Origin: Candidatus Saccharicenans subterraneus
GTDB taxonomy: Bacteria; Acidobacteriota; Aminicenantia; Aminicenantales; Saccharicenantaceae
Direction of reading: 5' to 3'
DNA length: 64,000 nucleotides
NCBI GenBank assembly: GCA_003426165.1
Contig: QUAH01000008.1
Span: forward strand, 79,143 to 143,142
Below, one piece after another: positions 43,979 to 57,024 of the stretch. Below the pieces are notes generated by a model. It ran no database searches. It was given only the letters and a program-made list of their open reading frames with translations, and had not been told where the DNA came from. Position 1 is the stretch's first letter; each line of letters starts with the position of its first letter. The position numbers were made by a program, and so were the translations under genes.

Positions 43979-46900
43979 ATGAATAGATTTAATTATTCAG
44001 ACCCGACATCAATCCGGTTTTCATCGCCGAAAAAGATCTCGAAGCCATCCTTTCTTCTTAGAAAACAAGCAGAAATGCTCTTGTCTTCATCTCTTTTTTC
44101 TTTCAATTCTATTAAGAAAGCTGAAGCATCTGCTCGATGCACGGATAAAAACAAAAATGAAATAATTAACCTGGTTCGTTCCTCTGAGCAAAACGGTACT
44201 GCTTATCTACCGCGAACTAAGCAAAAAGCTGCCGTCACCGGAAGCCCCTACCATTCTGAAGCAAGGCCTAAAACAACCACCAGAAAAATCCATCAAAGCC
44301 GGTCCTGGCCAGGCCCGGTGATAAAATTGACTGCTTTCCTTTCCATCCTTCTAATCTTTCTATCTTTTATGCTCCCGGCTTCAGGCCAGACGGTCTCCCA
44401 ACCCGAATTAAAAAAGATAACTCTCTCCATCAACCTGAAAAACGGGTTGACCATAAAAAGCCTCACGCTGGCGGACGGTCGGGAAATCACTCCGGCCTCT
44501 CCCCTGCCACTTTTCAGCCTTCTCCTTTCGGATAAATTATTTTCGGCAGCCAGCATAAAGCCAGAAACCGGGCGAGAGCTTTCCAAACTCTTTACCTCAG
44601 ACAAAACAACAACCCTCGGCGTTTCTTCCACTCAGGAATTCCTGGAGTTCAACCTCGATGGCAGGCTAAAGGCCCGGCTCACTGCCAGAACTTCAGCCTA
44701 CCCCGGCCTCAACCTGGCCCTGAAGCTGGAAAATGTCAGCCCGGAAAAGGTAAAAGTTGAAAACCTGGTGCCGCTTTCTGAAGGCCCCGACCGCGTCTAT
44801 ATCACTGCCGGCCTGCCCAATAAGTGGCCCCACTACCTCAGCCGGACTCTCCTCTATCGCCCGGGCAAAAAACCCCTGGGCATCCTGCTCCCCGATAACG
44901 CCTGGCACCTCGGTTTCTGCGACCTGGAAGTGGCCCCGGGCCTCAACCTCACCGCCCTGGCCCGCCGCGACCGCAGCGAAAAAACGGAAATCCGCCGCTG
45001 GGCAGCCACCCTGGAACCCGGCGGTTCGCTGGAATACAACCTGTACCTTGATGTTCATCCGGCTCAGACTGCGCCCTACTCCGGCCTGGCCTCCGAGCTT
45101 CTCTTTCCGCCAGAGCCCTGGTTCGGCGGCCTGCAAATGATGTTCCAGCAGCGGTATCTCTATGACGTGGAAAAATTTGACAACAGCCTCTACCAGCGCC
45201 AGGACCTGGCCTGGGTCAGGAAAGCCTACTTCATGCTGTTGCAGTTCGCCTGGGACCACACCTATTACGACCGGCAGGCTCAGAAATACACCTTTTACGA
45301 AAACCTGTTAGCCTGGGACCGGCTCATCGGCAGCGTGGATATTTACTCTCTCTGGCCGACCTGGCCGCGCCTGGGACTTGACCAGCGCAACCAGTGGGAC
45401 ATGTACCGCGACCTCCCCGGCGGACTGGCCGAGCTCAAAAAGCAGGTGGCTTACGTCCACCAGAAGGGCAAAAAATATTTCATCTCCTACAACCCCTGGG
45501 ATGAAAGCACCCGCCGCGAAGAGCATCTTGAGGCGATGGAAGGCATACTGCGTGACCTCAACGCCGATGGCGTCATCCTGGACACCTGGGGCGAATCCAG
45601 CCGCGAATTCCAGGCCATGGCTGACCGGGTCAAGCCCGGTATCATCATGTACAGCGAGGGGATGGCCGTGCCCAAAGACATGCAGGGAATCGTCACCGGA
45701 AGGGTCCACGACGCCCTGTACCTCCCGCCGCCGCTCAACACCAACAAGTTCATCAAGCCCGATAACGCCATCTTCCGTGTGATTCAGCTCGGTGAAGGCC
45801 GTTTCCGGCGCGAGGCCTCGGTGGCCTTCTTTAACGGCTACGGAACTGAAATAAACACCATGCGCCCCGGCCGCCCAGAAACCGTCGAAGAAGACCTGCT
45901 CTACCTGGGCCGGACCCTGAAGATCCTGCGCGAGAACCATTCGGCCTTCATCAGTCCGGACTGGATTCCGCTCTACCCGGTGCTTGAAGACGGCCTCTGG
46001 GCCAACTGCTGGCCGGCTGAAAACAAGGTCATTTTCACCGTCTTCAGCCTGAAGCCCGAGGGCTACCGCGGTCCGCTCATCCCGATCCGAGAAAAACCAG
46101 GCTATCACTATGTCAGCCTCTGGCGGCACGAAGAGCTCAAGCCGGAAAAGGTCGGGGACCGCCTCTACCTCCCGGCCGAGCTCGAGGCCTTCGGCCAGTA
46201 CCACCTGGACACCCGCCTGGAGGGGGCGATAGACTGCCTGGCTGCCCTGCCGGAAATCATCCAGGCCCGGAGATACCGGGACAAAATTGCCGTAAAACTG
46301 GCTGTAAAGCCCGCAGACGGGCGATTGGTGATTACCCCCGGCAATGTGTCTTACCAGGCCAGATCGGCCGTTTTTCCGGCCTCTGACGTGGAATTTTCCC
46401 TCTGGGAGCTTTTCCAGGGGAAGGGGGAAAAGGTGGTCATTCAGCTTTTCTCGGCCGGGGGCGAATTGCTGGACGAGGCCATTATCCCCCTGCCGGCGGC
46501 CCTGCCGCGGCTGGTCAACCCGGTCAAGCCCACCCCGCTGGCCGACCGGGCGCCCGAAGGTATGGTGGAAATCCCGGCCGGAAAATACCTCTATACCACC
46601 GTGGGCAACCCGGACGACGCCAACCCGGTCATCCCCTATCCTGAAAAGGCCGACCGGGAAGAACTGCTGATGCCGCGCTTTTTCATGGACAGGTACCCGG
46701 TGACCAATGCCCAGTTTGCCCTGTTCCTGAAAAAATCAGGCTACCGCCCGAAAGACCCGACCAATTTCCTCAAACACTGGGTAAATGGCAGGCCGCCGGC
46801 CGGCCAGGAAAACCACCCGGTGGTCTGGGTCAGCCTGGAAGATGCCGAGGCCTACGCCCGCTGGGCCGGAAAGCGCCTGCCGACCGAAGCCGAGTGGCAG

Positions 46901-47266
46901 TATGCTGCCCAGGGCAATGACGGTCGCCAGTATCCCTGGGGTAATGAACTGGACCCGGCCCGTTGCAACAATAAGTCAGGTCAGACCACGGCCGTGGATG
47001 CTCACCGCGCCGGGGCCAGCCCCTTCGGCGTGGAGGACCTGGTTGGCAACGTCTGGCAGCTGACGGCAGATGTCTATGACAACGGAGTTTATTCTTACGT
47101 GATGATAAAGGGCGGAAGCTATTATTCGCCGGAAGCCAGCATCTGGTACCCGAAAAGCGGCCCGCTGCCGGTGGCCCGCCAGCAGACGCTGCTACTCATC
47201 TCGCCGGGCCTGGACCGCAACGCCACGGTCGGATTCCGCTGCGTCAAAGACGCCGTGCAGAAGTGA
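43979..47266 (+). CDS. Secreted hydrolase-like protein fused to a C-terminal SUMF1/FGE-like domain
   Basis: At 1095 residues, it has a leading segment (1-111) that is Ser/Lys-rich and AT-rich in DNA, then a signal-like helix at 112-135 (VIKLTAFLSILLIFLSFML, ASGQ). A beta-rich part follows. A TIM-barrel-like part (about 440-700) contains YFISYNPWDES, DLNADGVILDTWGES and IMYSEGMA, resembling glycoside hydrolases. The last 230 residues are a sulfatase-modifying-factor fold (MVEIPAGKYLY, FMDRYPVTNAQFALFL, RLPTEAEWQYAAQG, VGNVWQL, VGFRCV), but without the active-site Cys pair of formylglycine-generating enzymes. GAGGTG precedes the ATG; a start nearer the helix is possible. The substrate is unknown. 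Confidence 0.8.
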   Translation: MNRFNYSDPTSIRFSSPKKISKPSFLLRKQAEMLLSSSLFSFNSIKKAEASARCTDKNKNEIINLVRSSEQNGTAYLPRTKQKAAVTGSPYHSEARPKTTTRKIHQSRSWPGPVIKLTAFLSILLIFLSFMLPASGQTVSQPELKKITLSINLKNGLTIKSLTLADGREITPASPLPLFSLLLSDKLFSAASIKPETGRELSKLFTSDKTTTLGVSSTQEFLEFNLDGRLKARLTARTSAYPGLNLALKLENVSPEKVKVENLVPLSEGPDRVYITAGLPNKWPHYLSRTLLYRPGKKPLGILLPDNAWHLGFCDLEVAPGLNLTALARRDRSEKTEIRRWAATLEPGGSLEYNLYLDVHPAQTAPYSGLASELLFPPEPWFGGLQMMFQQRYLYDVEKFDNSLYQRQDLAWVRKAYFMLLQFAWDHTYYDRQAQKYTFYENLLAWDRLIGSVDIYSLWPTWPRLGLDQRNQWDMYRDLPGGLAELKKQVAYVHQKGKKYFISYNPWDESTRREEHLEAMEGILRDLNADGVILDTWGESSREFQAMADRVKPGIIMYSEGMAVPKDMQGIVTGRVHDALYLPPPLNTNKFIKPDNAIFRVIQLGEGRFRREASVAFFNGYGTEINTMRPGRPETVEEDLLYLGRTLKILRENHSAFISPDWIPLYPVLEDGLWANCWPAENKVIFTVFSLKPEGYRGPLIPIREKPGYHYVSLWRHEELKPEKVGDRLYLPAELEAFGQYHLDTRLEGAIDCLAALPEIIQARRYRDKIAVKLAVKPADGRLVITPGNVSYQARSAVFPASDVEFSLWELFQGKGEKVVIQLFSAGGELLDEAIIPLPAALPRLVNPVKPTPLADRAPEGMVEIPAGKYLYTTVGNPDDANPVIPYPEKADREELLMPRFFMDRYPVTNAQFALFLKKSGYRPKDPTNFLKHWVNGRPPAGQENHPVVWVSLEDAEAYARWAGKRLPTEAEWQYAAQGNDGRQYPWGNELDPARCNNKSGQTTAVDAHRAGASPFGVEDLVGNVWQLTADVYDNGVYSYVMIKGGSYYSPEASIWYPKSGPLPVARQQTLLLISPGLDRNATVGFRCVKDAVQK

Positions 47267-47591
47267 AAATAAAGTTGGAGAGTGAAAGCGGCGGCTCTTG
47301 GCCAGGCTGATGGTTCAGACAATTTAGCCGGCTCAAATCAAGATTCAGAAAGAAAGATACCAACCCCGGTAAATTACTTTTTCTCTGCCTTGATTTTTTT
47401 ACAGGATCTGCGCTCTGGGAGATGGGTTTATTCGCCAGAAATCCGGAATTTTAGTAAAAATTCAGCCTAAATCTGGATTTCTGTTAATAAAAAGGCTTTA
47501 CACTTTAAGAAATAAAACAGGCCACCAGGGAAATCTAATGGCTCCCGGAAATGGACGATTAAATTATCAATTTTTAGAATTTCGAGTTGGC
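47267..47591. other. Intergenic region, nothing recognised
   Basis: AT-rich, between convergent genes. The 62-codon ORF at 47282 has no ribosome site and no family. No terminator hairpin is obvious. Confidence 0.4.
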
Positions 47592-48032
47592 TCAGGAATT
47601 CTTGATGAACTCGAAGTTCAGGATGCCGTTCTCCTCCACTTCCCGCTCGTACTTGCGCAGGTAAACGGACTTCTTGTTCAGGTATTCTTCCAGGTCAATC
47701 TTGTCCAGCGGGGTGCTGCCATATTCCTTCAGGGCATCACGCTCAGCCAGGCGGTTGATGAGCTCTTCCCAGAAGCAGAAGCCGTCGTAATCGCTGATGA
47801 AATCGTGCATGCTCTCTTCAAAATCGTAGGACGGCAGGTACTTGCCCTCGGTCTCGTCCTTGACCGCTTTGCCCTCCAGGCCGGCGGCTTCGGCCTGGGA
47901 GAATATATGCGAAACCACGTCGGAATATTCTTCCAGGTAGTCGTCGGTGCGATAGGCATTGACCATCCAGTTTCCGAGATAGACCAGCTCCAGCAGCTTC
48001 TCATACTGCTCCTTGTTTAGCTTGAGTTCCAT
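47592..48032 (-). CDS. Conserved-looking hypothetical protein, acidic, helical
   Basis: The start was moved from 48128 to the ATG at 48032, which has AAGGAG six bases upstream; 146 residues. It is acidic and rich in Glu, Tyr and Asp (NKEQYEKLLELVYLGNWMVNA, FEESMHDFISDYDGFCFWEEL), all-helical in appearance, with no signal or membrane segment. Codon use is like its neighbours. The pattern seems familiar as a bacterial conserved hypothetical, but I cannot name a family or function. Confidence 0.72.
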   Translation of the reverse strand: MELKLNKEQYEKLLELVYLGNWMVNAYRTDDYLEEYSDVVSHIFSQAEAAGLEGKAVKDETEGKYLPSYDFEESMHDFISDYDGFCFWEELINRLAERDALKEYGSTPLDKIDLEEYLNKKSVYLRKYEREVEENGILNFEFIKNS

Positions 48033-48722
48033 GGATTTCTCCTTAATAAATGCGAATCTGTGCTTCCAGTATAATGGAAATGCCGGGCAAAGACAAACGC
48101 CCGCGGAGTAAGGCCCGGTTGATGACATGGGCCCGGACCCGGCGATGATCTTCCTTTCGCGCCGGCGTTCTGGACTTATGCTTCAAAAGTTTTAAGCCAC
48201 CCTTTTATTCCTAAATACCCAACCCTGAGATTAATAAAAGTGCAGTTTGACCTGCCCTCGGAAACCAGTCGCTTTAATTTCACCGATAGATGAAAAGTGC
48301 GTAAATCTGATGAATACTTCGTTATTCAACCATTTATCAGGCTTTATTTCACATAGTTCGAGACTGCAATTCTTTTTTAATTTTTTATCTCGATCTTGGC
48401 AACCGCATGCAGAGATTGTGCCACCGACCCCATAGTGGATGGGGACCCAATGGCCCCACGGTATCAAGCAGGATTATGTCTGAATTTTAAAAGAAACGGT
48501 TGACGGCGTTGCCAAAAGAAAGTCTTGGAAGGTGACTGTTGGGGCAACCGACGGGACTGGTTACCGGGGCCAGCGGCGCCATCCCGACACAATCGGAGCA
48601 ACTCAGATCTGGTGAGAAATGCCAGGCAAAAATCATGTCTTTTAATAGAAATCCATGCTCCTCTGATTCGGATTTGATTTGTAGATACAGCCCGGTCCAT
48701 TTTTGTGGTAAAAATATAGGAA
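48033..48722. other. Intergenic region with overlapping hairpins
   Basis: ORFs at 48231-48467 and 48464-48769 lack ribosome sites. CCCCAT-AGTGG-ATGGGG (48428-48444) competes with GGGG (48441-48444) pairing to CCCC (48454-48457), an attenuator-like geometry. No T-run or coding leader accompanies it. Confidence 0.35.
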
Positions 48723-50312
48723 ATGAGCCGCCGCCAGAAACTCCCGGAGAAACCCAGCCTGGAATTCACCCCGGAATTTCAGCGGACCCTGGACCTTCTG
48801 GAAAATACCAACAAGTCGGTTTTCATCACCGGGCGGGCCGGCACCGGCAAATCAACCCTGCTTGATTACTTCCGAAATAACACGAACAAGAAGGTCGTCG
48901 TCCTGGCCCCGACCGGCGTGGCCGCCCTCAACGTTGGCGGCCAGACAATTCATTCCTTCTTCGGATTCCGCCCGGACATCACCCTGGACCGGGTCAAGAA
49001 ACTTTCGGCCATGAAGCGGGCTCTCATCAAGAACTTAGATGCCATGATCATCGACGAAATCTCCATGGTCCGGGCCGACCTGCTGGACTGCGTGGATAAA
49101 GCCCTGCGGATAAACCGGGAGTTTCCCGAGCTGCCCTTCGGCGGGCTGCAGATGATTCTCATTGGCGACCTCTACCAGCTTCCACCGGTGGTAACCAACA
49201 GCGAAAAGCCGGCCTTCAGCCTTCACTATGACTCGCCTTATTTTTTCTCGGCCCGGGCTTTTAACGACCCGAACTTCGAGCTGGAATTTGTGGAGCTGGA
49301 AAAAGTCTTCAGGCAGAAAGAGGCTGCTTTCCTGGAACTCCTGAACGCCATCCGCAACCGGTCCATAACCGAGGAGCAACTGGCCCGGCTTAATGCCCGT
49401 TGCCTGCCCGATTTCGTGCCGCCCGAAGACCGTTTTTACATCACGCTGACCAGCACCAACGAGGCCGCCGACCGCATCAACCAGGAAAAGCTGGAAAGGC
49501 TGCCCGGAGCCGGTCGCCGCTACATGGGTGTTCTGGCGGGCGAGTTTGACCCCGACAGCCTGCCGGCTTCCAGAATCCTGGCCCTGAAGGAAGGGGCCCA
49601 GGTGATGCTCCTTAACAACGATGCCTACGATCGCTGGGTTAACGGCAGCATCGGCCGGGTGGAAGAAATCATCGAGGCCGAGGACAAGCCCGACGTGGTT
49701 ATGGTCCGGTTGCTTGATGGCTCGCTGGTCGATGTCCTGCCCCACGAGTGGGAAATTTTTGAATACGAGTACGACCGGAAGAAAAACAAGATCGTTAGCC
49801 GGGTGACCGGAACCTTCACCCAGTATCCCCTGCGCCTGGCCTGGGCCGTGACCATTCACAAGAGCCAGGGCAAGACCTTTGACCGGGTGGTGGTGGATAT
49901 CGGGCGCGGGACCTTCGCCCCTGGCCAGGTCTACGTGGCCCTCAGCCGCTGCACCAGCTTTGAGGGCCTGGTGCTCAAGAAGCCCATCAAGAAGGGCCAC
50001 ATAATGATGGATTACCGGGTGGTTCGCTTCCTGACCCAGTTCCAGTACCGGAAGGCCGAGGAGCAAATCCCGGTCGAGTTAAAGAGGCAGAGAATCAAGG
50101 AAGCCATTAAGAAGAAAAGGCTCCTGGAAATCACCTACCTCAAGCCCGATGATACCAAGAGCCGGCGCAAGGTGCGGCCGGTATCAATGGGAACGATGGA
50201 ATACCGCGGCCGGACTTTCGAAGCCCTGGTGGCTCACTGCTTCCTGCGGGACGAGGAGCGCCATTTTCGCCTGGACCGTATCCTGGACTTAAAGATTGTG
50301 GAAGACTCCTGA
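48723..50312 (+). CDS. Pif1-family SF1B helicase with C-terminal WYL domain
   Basis: At 529 residues it has Walker A GRAGTGKS (37-44), Walker B IIDEISM, the GDLYQLPPV motif and the C-terminal helicase motifs WAVTIHKSQGKTFDRVV and YVALSRCTS. From about residue 455 a WYL domain follows (LLEITYLKPDD ... RTFEALVAHCFLRDEERHFRLDRI), a ligand- or nucleic-acid-binding fold. Pif1-WYL fusions are known in thermophilic bacteria (Thermotoga), where WYL binds single-stranded DNA. It probably resolves G-quadruplexes or R-loops. It is monocistronic; only AGGA close to the ATG is seen. Confidence 0.92.
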   Translation: MSRRQKLPEKPSLEFTPEFQRTLDLLENTNKSVFITGRAGTGKSTLLDYFRNNTNKKVVVLAPTGVAALNVGGQTIHSFFGFRPDITLDRVKKLSAMKRALIKNLDAMIIDEISMVRADLLDCVDKALRINREFPELPFGGLQMILIGDLYQLPPVVTNSEKPAFSLHYDSPYFFSARAFNDPNFELEFVELEKVFRQKEAAFLELLNAIRNRSITEEQLARLNARCLPDFVPPEDRFYITLTSTNEAADRINQEKLERLPGAGRRYMGVLAGEFDPDSLPASRILALKEGAQVMLLNNDAYDRWVNGSIGRVEEIIEAEDKPDVVMVRLLDGSLVDVLPHEWEIFEYEYDRKKNKIVSRVTGTFTQYPLRLAWAVTIHKSQGKTFDRVVVDIGRGTFAPGQVYVALSRCTSFEGLVLKKPIKKGHIMMDYRVVRFLTQFQYRKAEEQIPVELKRQRIKEAIKKKRLLEITYLKPDDTKSRRKVRPVSMGTMEYRGRTFEALVAHCFLRDEERHFRLDRILDLKIVEDS

Positions 50313-50853
50313 TTGCCCGGATAAAAGAACCACGGGAGCCATCAGATTGTAAGCGATGCGTGATGGACATGATGAAGCCAACCTGGTTCACCTCTCTCAT
50401 CAGGAGTTGACGGATCAATCACCTAAATAGATTTATTTGGTAGATGATTCTGGCCGCAGATTACGATTCAAAAAAAGTCCCGGCACCCCATATAAGCTTA
50501 TAAGTTGCAAGATTTCATCATCGGCATAATGTTATTTCTTTATTCCCATCTTATTTCTTCGCTGATGAACTCTTCATTTGAGATTCCCCGGAGAACCAGG
50601 CTTCAAAAAAAATTTAAAATAGAAAACATCATTGCAGGACAAGTTATAAGATATGACGCCGCACGGGTCCCTATCATCCGACAAGACATTACCGGCAATA
50701 TTTTTTGAACTATATTTTGCAGGCTGAATTGAGCCAGCCACCAAATTTATTATCGGTGCCCTTTATCTAAACCTCCTCAGCACTCCCTGAATCTTTAACC
50801 CAGATTCTCATGGGCGTTGACGGCACCCGGTCCTGCCTGTAAAATTACTGCTC
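50313..50853. other. Intergenic region ending in a candidate leaderless promoter
   Basis: The 67-codon ORF at 50505 lacks a ribosome site and is AT-rich. Apart from the promoter at the 3' end nothing is recognised. Confidence 0.5.
50817..50845 (+). promoter_or_regulatory. Candidate leaderless promoter of the gph-like gene
   Basis: TTGACG and TAAAAT (each five of six) are separated by 17 bases. The -10 box ends eight bases before the ATG at 50854, placing the start point within one or two bases of the initiation codon. No ribosome site is present. Confidence 0.6.
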
Positions 50854-51510
50854 ATGAAATTCAAGGGCGTCATCTTCGATTTAGACGGGACTCTCCTCGA
50901 CACCATCAAGGATATCACCTATACCCTGAACCTGGTGCTGGCCCGCCGCGGCTACAGGCAGTATTCCGAAGACGAATGCAAGATGATGGTCGGCGATGGG
51001 ATGGAAGTCCTGGTCAAGCGGGCCGTTCCTGAAATTGCCCACGACGACCAGGCTATCATGGACCTGATCAAAGAATACCGCCGGGAATACGCCCTGACCT
51101 ACATGCAGAACTCCCGTCCCTACGATGGCATCCTGGAAGTCCTGGCCAGGTTGAAGGAAGCCGGCCTGAAACTGGCCGTCCTGTCCAATAAATCGCACGA
51201 GTTTACCGTTCGCATGACCCGGGAGCTCCTGCCCTTTGAATTCGACGTTATCCTGGGAGCTAAGCCAGGGACCCCGGTTAAACCCGACCCGGCTCCCCTG
51301 CACCAGGTCCTTCAGGAGCTCGGGCTCCAGCCTTCAGAAGTGGTCTATGTCGGCGATACCTGCGTGGACATGGAAACGGCTAGGGCCGCCGGTATCCTGG
51401 CCGCCGGGGCCCTGTGGGGCTTCCGGGACGCCAAGGAGCTCCTGCGGAGCGGCGCCCGGGTACTGCTCAAGACACCTTACGACCTGCTGCCTCTAATATT
51501 CGAGCAGTAA
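50854..51510 (+). CDS. gph: HAD hydrolase, phosphoglycolate phosphatase-like
   Basis: At 218 residues it has motif I FDLDGTLLDT (Asp9, Asp11), a Gph-type cap, motif II LAVLSNKS, Lys in KPGTPVKPDP and motif III YVGDTCVDMETARAAG. It most likely hydrolyses 2-phosphoglycolate formed in DNA repair or a related phosphoester. PpaX-like pyrophosphatase activity is the main alternative. It appears to be leaderless and monocistronic. Confidence 0.85.
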   Translation: MKFKGVIFDLDGTLLDTIKDITYTLNLVLARRGYRQYSEDECKMMVGDGMEVLVKRAVPEIAHDDQAIMDLIKEYRREYALTYMQNSRPYDGILEVLARLKEAGLKLAVLSNKSHEFTVRMTRELLPFEFDVILGAKPGTPVKPDPAPLHQVLQELGLQPSEVVYVGDTCVDMETARAAGILAAGALWGFRDAKELLRSGARVLLKTPYDLLPLIFEQ

Positions 51511-52100
51511 GAATATTAATTTTTATATTCCTCCGTATGCTCGCTTTTATCCCAATTTTTATATTGAACCCATCGATCCGCCAATCATTCTCCTGGCCTA
51601 AATTAAAGCACCGGGCCAAAAGTCTGCTTTTCAATTTCAATCTATCCTGAGCCGTTGGCCATAACGCCGTTTTGCAAAAACCAATACGCACCCATTTTAA
51701 TTACAAGTTTGTTTCAACGCGCAAAAAGGAGAGAAATTCTCAACGAAGAAAGGAAAAAGGATTGAAGTATTATTTAATAACAAGCAATACTTAAAAATTC
51801 ACGCTTTTCGTTTTTTGCTTTTACAGTTTTTGTTGAGAGTTACCAATACTATCTTCAGCCGGACTCAGTTATCGGATATCTTGCTGGGTTTGATTTCCAG
51901 GAAAAACAAATGCAAATGCGAAAAAACCTAACAGGATCCACAGTCAAGATAGGCATTAATTTAAAGGCTGATTTAAAGCCTAAATCAAAGATTAAGGGAG
52001 TATATAAGGAATTGGCCCGAATCAGGTCTGTTTTTTATTTGAACGGGATTTTTTTTTATCGAGTCCCTACTATGAAGCCCCCAGGGCATTCACTCAACCC
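51511..52100. other. Intergenic region, AT-rich, no gene seen
   Basis: The frame 51910-52125 is Lys-rich, has no ribosome site and overlaps the end of the minus-strand nuclease. Weak seven-base inverted repeats (GAAGTATT/AATACTTA near 51764-51793; TCTCAAC/GTTGAGA near 51738 and 51832) could form nested hairpins, with low support. Confidence 0.35.
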
Positions 52101-53291
52101 TCAATCCGATGGACCTTTGTTTTGACCGGGAAAAAGGCTGATCTGAATTTCCCTGGTCACCAGTTCTTTTAATTTCTCCAGCAGCCCGGGATCGAGCTGC
52201 CGGGACTTGATGGCCCTTTCCAGGGCAAAGCGGTCCAGAGCCGATAGCCTGTCCCACAGCCCGGCCTGCCTTATCAGGTTTTCCAGCAAGACCCGCTTCT
52301 CGTCGCCGGCATTGGGAATTTTAATCTTCTCCTGCTTGCTCAGGGTCAGGTGAAATTCGCTACCCATCACTCTGGAAAGGTTGTTTTTCTCGGCATAAAC
52401 GATTATGGCCTCCCTGAGCTTTTCCAGCTCGGCTTCGGCTTCCTTCTTCTGGTTCAGGTACTCGATATATTTATTGACCAGGACGACACCTTCCTCATTG
52501 AGGTATTCATTGGCGGGCAATTCCTCCAGCTTGGCTTCATGCTTCTTCAAGGGGCAGTAATTCCAGAAAGCGCACCATTTGCAGAGAGTGCTTTCCCTGG
52601 GCGGAAATTCCCTCGCCTCTTCAATCTTCTCGATCAGCTCTACTACCTGACGCTTCAGTTCCTCCAGGTTTTCAGGTGTCCTGGTGGATGAAATCTCAAG
52701 GTCAAAGGCCACGTAATGCCAGACCAGTCGGAACTTTTCAGCCCAGGGATATTTTTTCTTAACCCCGAGCTGGTAAAGGGCCAGCTGCCGGTCGGCATCG
52801 GCCTGGGCCTGCTCCGGCAGCGACCCGCCTGTCTTGTAATCGTGGATTTCAAAGACCCCATCCGGTGTCAGGTCGATCCTGTCCACGTATCCCTGGAGAA
52901 TGTAGCGGCGCTTCCCCTCAAGCTCTATCTCTATGAAATCCTCCAGGCCCACCACCCGGTTCTGGTTGAAGGGATAGTAACGGCGGTAATAATCCTCGAT
53001 GAACTTAAGTCCCAGCCGGAAATAATCATCGGCCGTCCGGTCCTCGGCCACGATGACCACCTTTTCATGAAAATTTTTCTTCCACCGCTCTTCGTAATAG
53101 GCTTTGACCTCGTCCAGGGTCATCGTTTTGAATTTCAATTCTCCGTAGAGCTTTTCCATGGCTTCGTGGAACCTGCTTCCCAGGAAAGCCTCGATGCCTT
53201 CTTCTTCAGCCCTGATCCCGTCAATGTAGGCCAGCTTGAACTTCAAGGGACAGGTCTCGTAGGTTGAAAGCTTAGAGTTAGAATAATTCAT
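52101..53291 (-). CDS. RecB-family PD-(D/E)XK nuclease with Fe-S cluster ligands
   Basis: At 396 residues it has an N-terminal SKLSTYETCPLKFKL (Cys14), the nuclease core LQGYVDRIDLTPDGVFEIHDYKTGG, and LCKWCAFWNYCPLKK giving CxxCx5C, together the four ligands of an AddB/Cas4-like [4Fe-4S] cluster. A helical C-terminal region (about 280-396) follows. It is probably a DNA repair exonuclease or a Cas4-like protein without CRISPR; no cas genes are nearby. GGAAAGGGGG precedes the ATG. It lies 57 bases downstream of the S9 peptidase, same strand. Confidence 0.87.
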   Translation of the reverse strand: MNYSNSKLSTYETCPLKFKLAYIDGIRAEEEGIEAFLGSRFHEAMEKLYGELKFKTMTLDEVKAYYEERWKKNFHEKVVIVAEDRTADDYFRLGLKFIEDYYRRYYPFNQNRVVGLEDFIEIELEGKRRYILQGYVDRIDLTPDGVFEIHDYKTGGSLPEQAQADADRQLALYQLGVKKKYPWAEKFRLVWHYVAFDLEISSTRTPENLEELKRQVVELIEKIEEAREFPPRESTLCKWCAFWNYCPLKKHEAKLEELPANEYLNEEGVVLVNKYIEYLNQKKEAEAELEKLREAIIVYAEKNNLSRVMGSEFHLTLSKQEKIKIPNAGDEKRVLLENLIRQAGLWDRLSALDRFALERAIKSRQLDPGLLEKLKELVTREIQISLFPGQNKGPSD

Positions 53292-53348
53292 TCTGTACGC
53301 CCCCTTTCCACAAATTATTCATAAAAATATTTTCAATATTTATTATTG

Positions 53349-56456
<3,108 letters not shown>

Positions 56457-56459
56457 CAT

Positions 56460-57024
56460 AAACTCCTTTGACTGGATTCTTTCGTTCGCTTCAGGATTCT
56501 GAAACTTGATTCTAACAAATGGCTCCCGGGGCAACAATTAAATTCTTCGTCCGCATCATCGAGCCTTGCATCTGGCAATTTGCTTCGACCCGAAAATTCG
56601 AAGGCACATTTAGAATGATTCACAGGCCGAATCATTAATTATTTATTATCTCGCGGCCCTATTTTTCAGAATAGGTAATTCAAGCAAGATACAGCAATAC
56701 TTCGGGCCAAAACTTCGCGAAATAATAAGGCTACATCAAATGCGAGGAAGGGTTAACAAATATCATCTATGGCAAACCAGAAAAACTGCTCACCGGCAAA
56801 CATCTCCCTGGAACCAGGCCGATTATCAGCTGTAATAAGATCATCAACGATAATCCCTTTATCCTCATTTCGGTTTTTTCTAAAATATCCCCTCCAACCC
56901 CACAAAAATCGATGGCTTCAATCTTCATTAACAAATTATCATTTTTTGGCTTGACTATGTCTGTTAATATCCTCTCTCAAGAAAAAGCCTGCTGTCTTTA
57001 TTCTGCGGTAATCTTTTTGCTTGC
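56460..57024. other. Intergenic region, no gene seen
   Basis: AT-rich. The plus frame at 56769-56954 lacks a ribosome site. It should contain the S9 peptidase promoter on the minus strand, but no convincing boxes were found. Confidence 0.4.

Noticed and set aside
49035-50066. 343-codon minus ORF antisense to the Pif1-WYL gene
   Set aside because: Shadow of a well-supported helicase; no motifs of its own.
52101-53291. Cas4 as part of a CRISPR system
   Set aside because: The nuclease has Cas4/AddB-like Cys ligands, but no cas genes or repeats are near, and the size with the helical C-terminus fits a general RecB-family nuclease.
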